Origin: Rhodobacterales bacterium
GTDB taxonomy: Bacteria; Pseudomonadota; Alphaproteobacteria; Rhodobacterales; Rhodobacteraceae
DNA length: 64,000 bases
Reading direction: 5' to 3'
NCBI GenBank assembly: GCA_021155205.1
Contig: JAJNPS010000011.1
Coordinates: forward strand, 1-64,000
The position numbers and the translations under genes are program-made. Below the pieces are notes generated by a model that worked only from the letters and a program-made list of their open reading frames with translations, searched no databases and was not told the origin of the DNA. Positions 60,743-64,000 of the stretch are shown here, one piece after another (the stretch's first letter is position 1; each line of letters starts with the position of its first letter).

Positions 60743-61912
60743 TCACATGCAGGCGTCGTAAAGCGCCCGGGTGTTTTCCCGTGTCATTTCAATGGGATTG
60801 CCACCGCAAGACGGGTCCTCGAGCGCCATGTCCGTCAGCATGTCCAGATCGCCATATTGCACCCCCATTCCCGACAGGGTGGCCGGGATCGCCAGCATCG
60901 CGCGCAATTGCATGATCCGTTCGTGGAACCCGGCAAAGCCGCCCCTGATGCCAAGGTAGGCCGCTGCTGCCTCGATGCGCGGCTCGATGGCGGGGCGGTT
61001 GAAATCCAGCACCATCGGCATCACGACCGCGTTGGTAGTTCCGTGATGGGTGCCGTAGACCGCGCCGACCGGATGGGAAAGGCTGTGGATCGCCCCCAAC
61101 CCTTTCTGGAACGCAACCGCGCCCATCGCTGCCGCCGACATCATGTGCGCGCGGGCGTCAAGGTCATCGGGCGTGCCATAGACTCGGGGCAGGTTTTCAA
61201 ACACCAGCCGCATCCCCTCCAGCGCGATGCCCTGCGACATCGGATGGTAGAAAGGCGAGCAATAGGCCTCTAGGCAATGCGCCAGCGCGTCCATCCCGGT
61301 ACCTGCGGTGATGAATTTCGGCATTCCGACTGTCAGAGCCGGGTCACAAATGGTGACGGCGGGCATCAGCCTGGGATGAAAGATGATCTTTTTCTTGTGG
61401 GTGGCGGAATTGGTCAGCACCCCTGCACGTCCCACCTCGGACCCCGTGCCGGCCGTTGTCGGCACCGCGATGACCGGTGCGATCTTCGACGCATCCGCAC
61501 GGGTGTACCAGTCGTCGATGTCCTCAAGCTCCCAGACGCTCAAGGTGGGTTTCTGGTGCGCCATCAGCGCGATCATCTTGCCAAGGTCGAGCGCCGACCC
61601 GCCGCCAAAGCAGATCACCCCGTCATGCCCGCCGGCAAGATAGACCGCGATGCCGGCGGTCATGTTGGCCTCGTTCGGGTTCGGATCAACCTCGGAAAAG
61701 ACCGCCCGTCCCATGCCGGCCCTGTCCAGAACGTCCAGCGCGGCGGCGGTGATCGGCAAAGCCGCCAGCGCCTTGTCGGTCACCAGCAGCGGCCTTTTCA
61801 ACCCGATGTTCTTGGCATGGTCTGCCAGTTCCGCAATGCGGCCCACGCCGAACTTGATGGCGGTGGGATAGGACCAGTTGCGGGTCGGGACGTTGTGGAT
61901 GGCGGCTGGCAT
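60743..61912 (-). CDS. Iron-containing alcohol dehydrogenase
   Basis: The 389-residue group III alcohol dehydrogenase has the nucleotide-binding GVICFGGGSALDLGKMIAL, PTTAGTGSEVGRAGVLT, and the metal ligands in GMDALAHCLEAYCS and GAIHSLSHPVGAVYGTHHGTTNAVVMP. It interconverts an alcohol and aldehyde with NAD(P)H. It is the last gene of a cluster with an aldehyde dehydrogenase (five bases upstream) and a glutamine-synthetase-like gene. The natural alcohol is not evident. Confidence 0.93.
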   Translation of the reverse strand: MPAAIHNVPTRNWSYPTAIKFGVGRIAELADHAKNIGLKRPLLVTDKALAALPITAAALDVLDRAGMGRAVFSEVDPNPNEANMTAGIAVYLAGGHDGVICFGGGSALDLGKMIALMAHQKPTLSVWELEDIDDWYTRADASKIAPVIAVPTTAGTGSEVGRAGVLTNSATHKKKIIFHPRLMPAVTICDPALTVGMPKFITAGTGMDALAHCLEAYCSPFYHPMSQGIALEGMRLVFENLPRVYGTPDDLDARAHMMSAAAMGAVAFQKGLGAIHSLSHPVGAVYGTHHGTTNAVVMPMVLDFNRPAIEPRIEAAAAYLGIRGGFAGFHERIMQLRAMLAIPATLSGMGVQYGDLDMLTDMALEDPSCGGNPIEMTRENTRALYDACM

Positions 61913-61917
61913 CGGGG

Positions 61918-63294
61918 TCAGACTTTCTTCAGGTGATAGGATTTCGGCCGGGTCACGGAATGGAACCCGAGATAGGACAATGACGTGCCCCGCCCGGTAT
62001 CCTTGACCCCGGTCCAGGTCAACGCCGGATCAAGATAGTCGGCGCGGTTCATGAACACGGTACCCGTCTCGATCTGCGCGCCGATCTTGGCGGCGGTGTC
62101 GTAATCCTCGGTCCAGACGGATGCGGTCAGGCCGTAAGGGCTGTCGTTCATCAGGGCGATTGCCTCGGCATCGTTCCTGACCGGCATGATGCCGACGACG
62201 GGGCCGAAGCTCTCTTCCTTCATCACCCGCATGGAATGATCGACATTGATGAGAATCTGCGGCGCGAGGTAGGCACCGCCGTCATCGGCAAACCGCTTGG
62301 GATCCAGAAGCGGCTTGGCCCCTGCCGCAATCGCCTCGGCCGTCTGGTCGCGCACGACTTGGGCAAAGCGTTTGTGCGCCATCGGGCCAAGGGTTGAACT
62401 GGCATCGAACGGATTGCCAAGTTTCAGCTGGCCAACCCAGGCCACGGACTTTTCAACGAAACTGTCGAACAGTTTCTCATGCACGTAGATGCGCTCAATC
62501 CCGCAGCAGCATTGCCCGGCATTGTACATCGCGCCGTCCATCAAGACGTCGACAGCCACCTCCAGATTGGCATCCTCACGAACATACCCCGGGTCCTTGC
62601 CGCCGAGTTCCAGCCCCAAGGGCGTGAACGTCCCCGCCGCCGCGCGCTCCATCGCCTGACCGCCCGCGACCGATCCGGTAAAGTTCACGAAGCCAAATGA
62701 CCGCGCCCTGATCAGACCCTCGGTCGTCGCATGGTCAAGGACGACGTTCTGGAACACATCCTCCGGAACCCCCGCCGCGTGGAACGCCTCGGCCAGACGC
62801 TCGCCGACCAGCAGGGTCTGGCTGGCATGTTTCAGGATCACCGTGTTGCCCGCGATCAGGGCCGGGACCAGTGTGTTGATCGTGGTGAGGTAAGGGTAAT
62901 TCCACGGGGCCAGGATGAGCACCACGCCCACAGGTTCGCGCGCCAGATAGCGGCGGAACGCGGCTGAATCCTCAATCATCTCGGGCGCCAGCGTCTTGGC
63001 CGCGATCTCGGACATGTAGTCCGTCCGCGCATTCACCCCGCCGAACTCGCCGCCATAACGGGTCGGCCGGCCCATTTGCCAGGCCAGTTCCTCGACCACC
63101 ACGTCCTTCATGGCGTTCAACCTGGCCACACCCGCCTTGACCAGGGCGATACGGTCGGCGAGTGGCCGGGCGGCCCAACCCTTTTGCGCGGCCTTGGCAC
63201 GGGTAACGACCGCCTGTGCGACGTCTGGCGTCAGCGGCATGCGTTCGGCAAAGACCGAGCCATCGACGGGGGAGATGAGTTGGATAGGTTTCAT
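61918..63294 (-). CDS. Aldehyde dehydrogenase (NAD(P)+)
   Basis: The 458-residue enzyme has APWNYPYLTTINTLVPALIAGN, the general base in LELGGKDPGYV, the nucleophile in NAGQCCCGIERIYVHE, and C-terminal KDTGRGTSLSYLGFHSVTRPKSYH. The triple-cysteine motif and shorter length place it with the putrescine/amine-catabolism or medium-chain aldehyde group, and the neighbouring glutamine-synthetase-like gene supports a gamma-glutamyl-amine route. The start at 63294 gives the normal N-terminus. Confidence 0.9.
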   Translation of the reverse strand: MKPIQLISPVDGSVFAERMPLTPDVAQAVVTRAKAAQKGWAARPLADRIALVKAGVARLNAMKDVVVEELAWQMGRPTRYGGEFGGVNARTDYMSEIAAKTLAPEMIEDSAAFRRYLAREPVGVVLILAPWNYPYLTTINTLVPALIAGNTVILKHASQTLLVGERLAEAFHAAGVPEDVFQNVVLDHATTEGLIRARSFGFVNFTGSVAGGQAMERAAAGTFTPLGLELGGKDPGYVREDANLEVAVDVLMDGAMYNAGQCCCGIERIYVHEKLFDSFVEKSVAWVGQLKLGNPFDASSTLGPMAHKRFAQVVRDQTAEAIAAGAKPLLDPKRFADDGGAYLAPQILINVDHSMRVMKEESFGPVVGIMPVRNDAEAIALMNDSPYGLTASVWTEDYDTAAKIGAQIETGTVFMNRADYLDPALTWTGVKDTGRGTSLSYLGFHSVTRPKSYHLKKV

Positions 63295-63302
63295 ATGGTC
63301 CT

Positions 63303-63371
63303 CGTAGGGTGCGCATTCATGGCGCACCAATTCGTTCGGTTGAAAGGTGCGCCATGAATGCGCACCCTACG
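63303..63371. repeat. 26-bp perfect palindromic repeat between two operon genes
   Basis: Two exact inverted arms (63303-63328 and 63346-63371) flank a 17-base centre. The arms contain GTAGGGTGCGC and GCGCACCCTAC, a motif I recall as a widely scattered palindromic repeat in bacteria. The right arm extends into the end of the glutamine-synthetase-like gene and provides its final Ala-stop. On RNA it would fold into a very stable hairpin. Confidence 0.85.
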
Positions 63372-64000
63372 CCCGTTCCAACAACCGCTGAATCTCGAAA
63401 TCCGTCACCACGCGATCCGTCTCGGAAATCTCCCACTGCGCTGCGTGGTGATAGTGGTCCACCACATCATCTCCGAACGCGCGGCGCAGCATTGCCGAGC
63501 CCTTCAACGCCGCAGCCGCCTCGCGCAGGTTGTGGGGAATCTCGCGGATGCCGGCGGTGTGGTACATGTCGCCCTTCATCTCTGGCTCCAGCGCCATCTT
63601 GCCCTCGATCCCTGCCAGGCCTGCGGCCAGAAGCGCAGCACAGGTCAGGTAGGGGTTGATGTCCGACCCCGGGATCCTGCACTCGACCCGCACCGCCTTG
63701 GTATGGACACCGCAAACCCGGAACCCCGCGGTGCGGTTATCCGCACTCCAGACCGCCTTGGTCGGCGCGAACATGCCGATGGTAAAGCGTTTGTAGCTGT
63801 TGACATAGGGGGCGAGGAACGCGGTGATTTCGGTGGCATGGGCCAATTGCCCGGCCAGGAACTGCTTCATCAATGCCGACATGCCGTGTTCATCGGTCTT
63901 GTCGGCAAAGGCAGGCTTGCCGTCCTGCGTCCACAGCGACTGGTGGACATGCGACGATGACCCTGCCTTGCGGTGGTCGTACTTGGCCATAAAGGTGACT
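63367..64000 (-). CDS. Glutamine synthetase family protein (partial, cut by window edge)
   Basis: At least 211 C-terminal residues are visible. Catalytic-domain motifs include SSSHVHQSLW, PYVNSYKRFTIGMFAP, RTAGFRVCG, VECRIPGSDINPYLTCAALLAAG and the C-terminal DWEISETDRVVTDFE-like stretch WEISETDRVVTDFE. The spacing and missing adenylylation loop features fit the PuuA/GlnA3-like gamma-glutamyl-amine ligases rather than housekeeping GlnA, but the N-terminus is outside the window. The stop codon lies inside the palindromic repeat. Confidence 0.88.
   Translation of the reverse strand, partial: VTFMAKYDHRKAGSSSHVHQSLWTQDGKPAFADKTDEHGMSALMKQFLAGQLAHATEITAFLAPYVNSYKRFTIGMFAPTKAVWSADNRTAGFRVCGVHTKAVRVECRIPGSDINPYLTCAALLAAGLAGIEGKMALEPEMKGDMYHTAGIREIPHNLREAAAALKGSAMLRRAFGDDVVDHYHHAAQWEISETDRVVTDFEIQRLLERA

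Overview
The window is high-GC alphaproteobacterial DNA, most likely from a member of the Rhodobacteraceae. The evidence is the sorbitol/mannitol (smo-mtlK) operon first described in Rhodobacter, the murA-DUF2948 and hisD-UPF0262-phosphatase housekeeping blocks, a chvE-gguABC sugar locus, and many TGATG/ATGA/TTGA stop-start overlaps. No species name can be read from the sequence.

Layout. (1) Bases 1-3805 are mobile-element debris: an IS5-type transposase tail, a serine resolvase with an altered catalytic-loop residue, a frameshifted mobilisation gene, a truncated relaxase and the C-terminal end of a second serine recombinase that abuts the 3' end of tRNA-Thr(GGT). (2) Bases 3978-11056 are a conserved core: a small basic protein, murA, DUF2948, hisD, UPF0262, a low-molecular-weight phosphatase, trpA, a VOC protein, ychF and tRNA-Ser(GCT). 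(3) Bases 11024-15276 are a second, decayed island at the 3' end of tRNA-Ser: a twice-frameshifted serine recombinase, a small ORF, a HigBA toxin-antitoxin pair, a DUF3363 relaxase C-terminus and an internally deleted IS5-family copy. (4) Bases 15388-18412 carry a GAF/Fis regulator, an ExaC-type aldehyde dehydrogenase and DUF779.

(5) Bases 18535-28904 form a long minus-strand sugar or sugar-acid operon: a spermidine-type ABC transporter (broken binding protein, ATPase, fused permease), mutarotase, a shortened FAD oxidoreductase, SDR, GguC/AraD1-like FAH protein, frameshifted RraA-like gene, ketoglutarate-semialdehyde-type dehydrogenase and IclR regulator. Three of its genes are damaged. (6) Bases 29172-32039 hold acetate kinase, an ICMT-like methyltransferase and a sterol desaturase-like protein. 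(7) Bases 32102-40244 are the polyol operon: HAD phosphatase, SorC-family regulator, smoEFGK, smoS, mtlK. (8) Bases 40229-48875 are gbpR, chvE, gguA, gguB, gguC, an arabinonate-type dehydratase and a galactose/arabinose 1-dehydrogenase, i.e. uptake and non-phosphorylating oxidation of aldoses. (9) Bases 49062-60483 are an alpha-galactoside locus of the Sinorhizobium agp type: AraC regulator, family-5 binding protein, two permeases, fused ATPase and two GH4 alpha-galactosidases, with a flavin-dependent halogenase between the two glycosidases. (10) Bases 60743-64000 carry an iron-dependent alcohol dehydrogenase, an aldehyde dehydrogenase and a glutamine-synthetase-like gene cut by the window edge. 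A long palindromic repeat inside this cluster supplies the stop codon of the last gene.

Together the right two thirds of the window is a block of uptake and oxidation modules for polyols, aldoses and alpha-galactosides, each with its own local regulator. Several operons have a GC-rich stem-loop directly after the binding-protein gene. The most unusual observation is the intact halogenase (GxGxxG, catalytic Lys79, WxWxIP) translationally embedded in the alpha-galactosidase operon.
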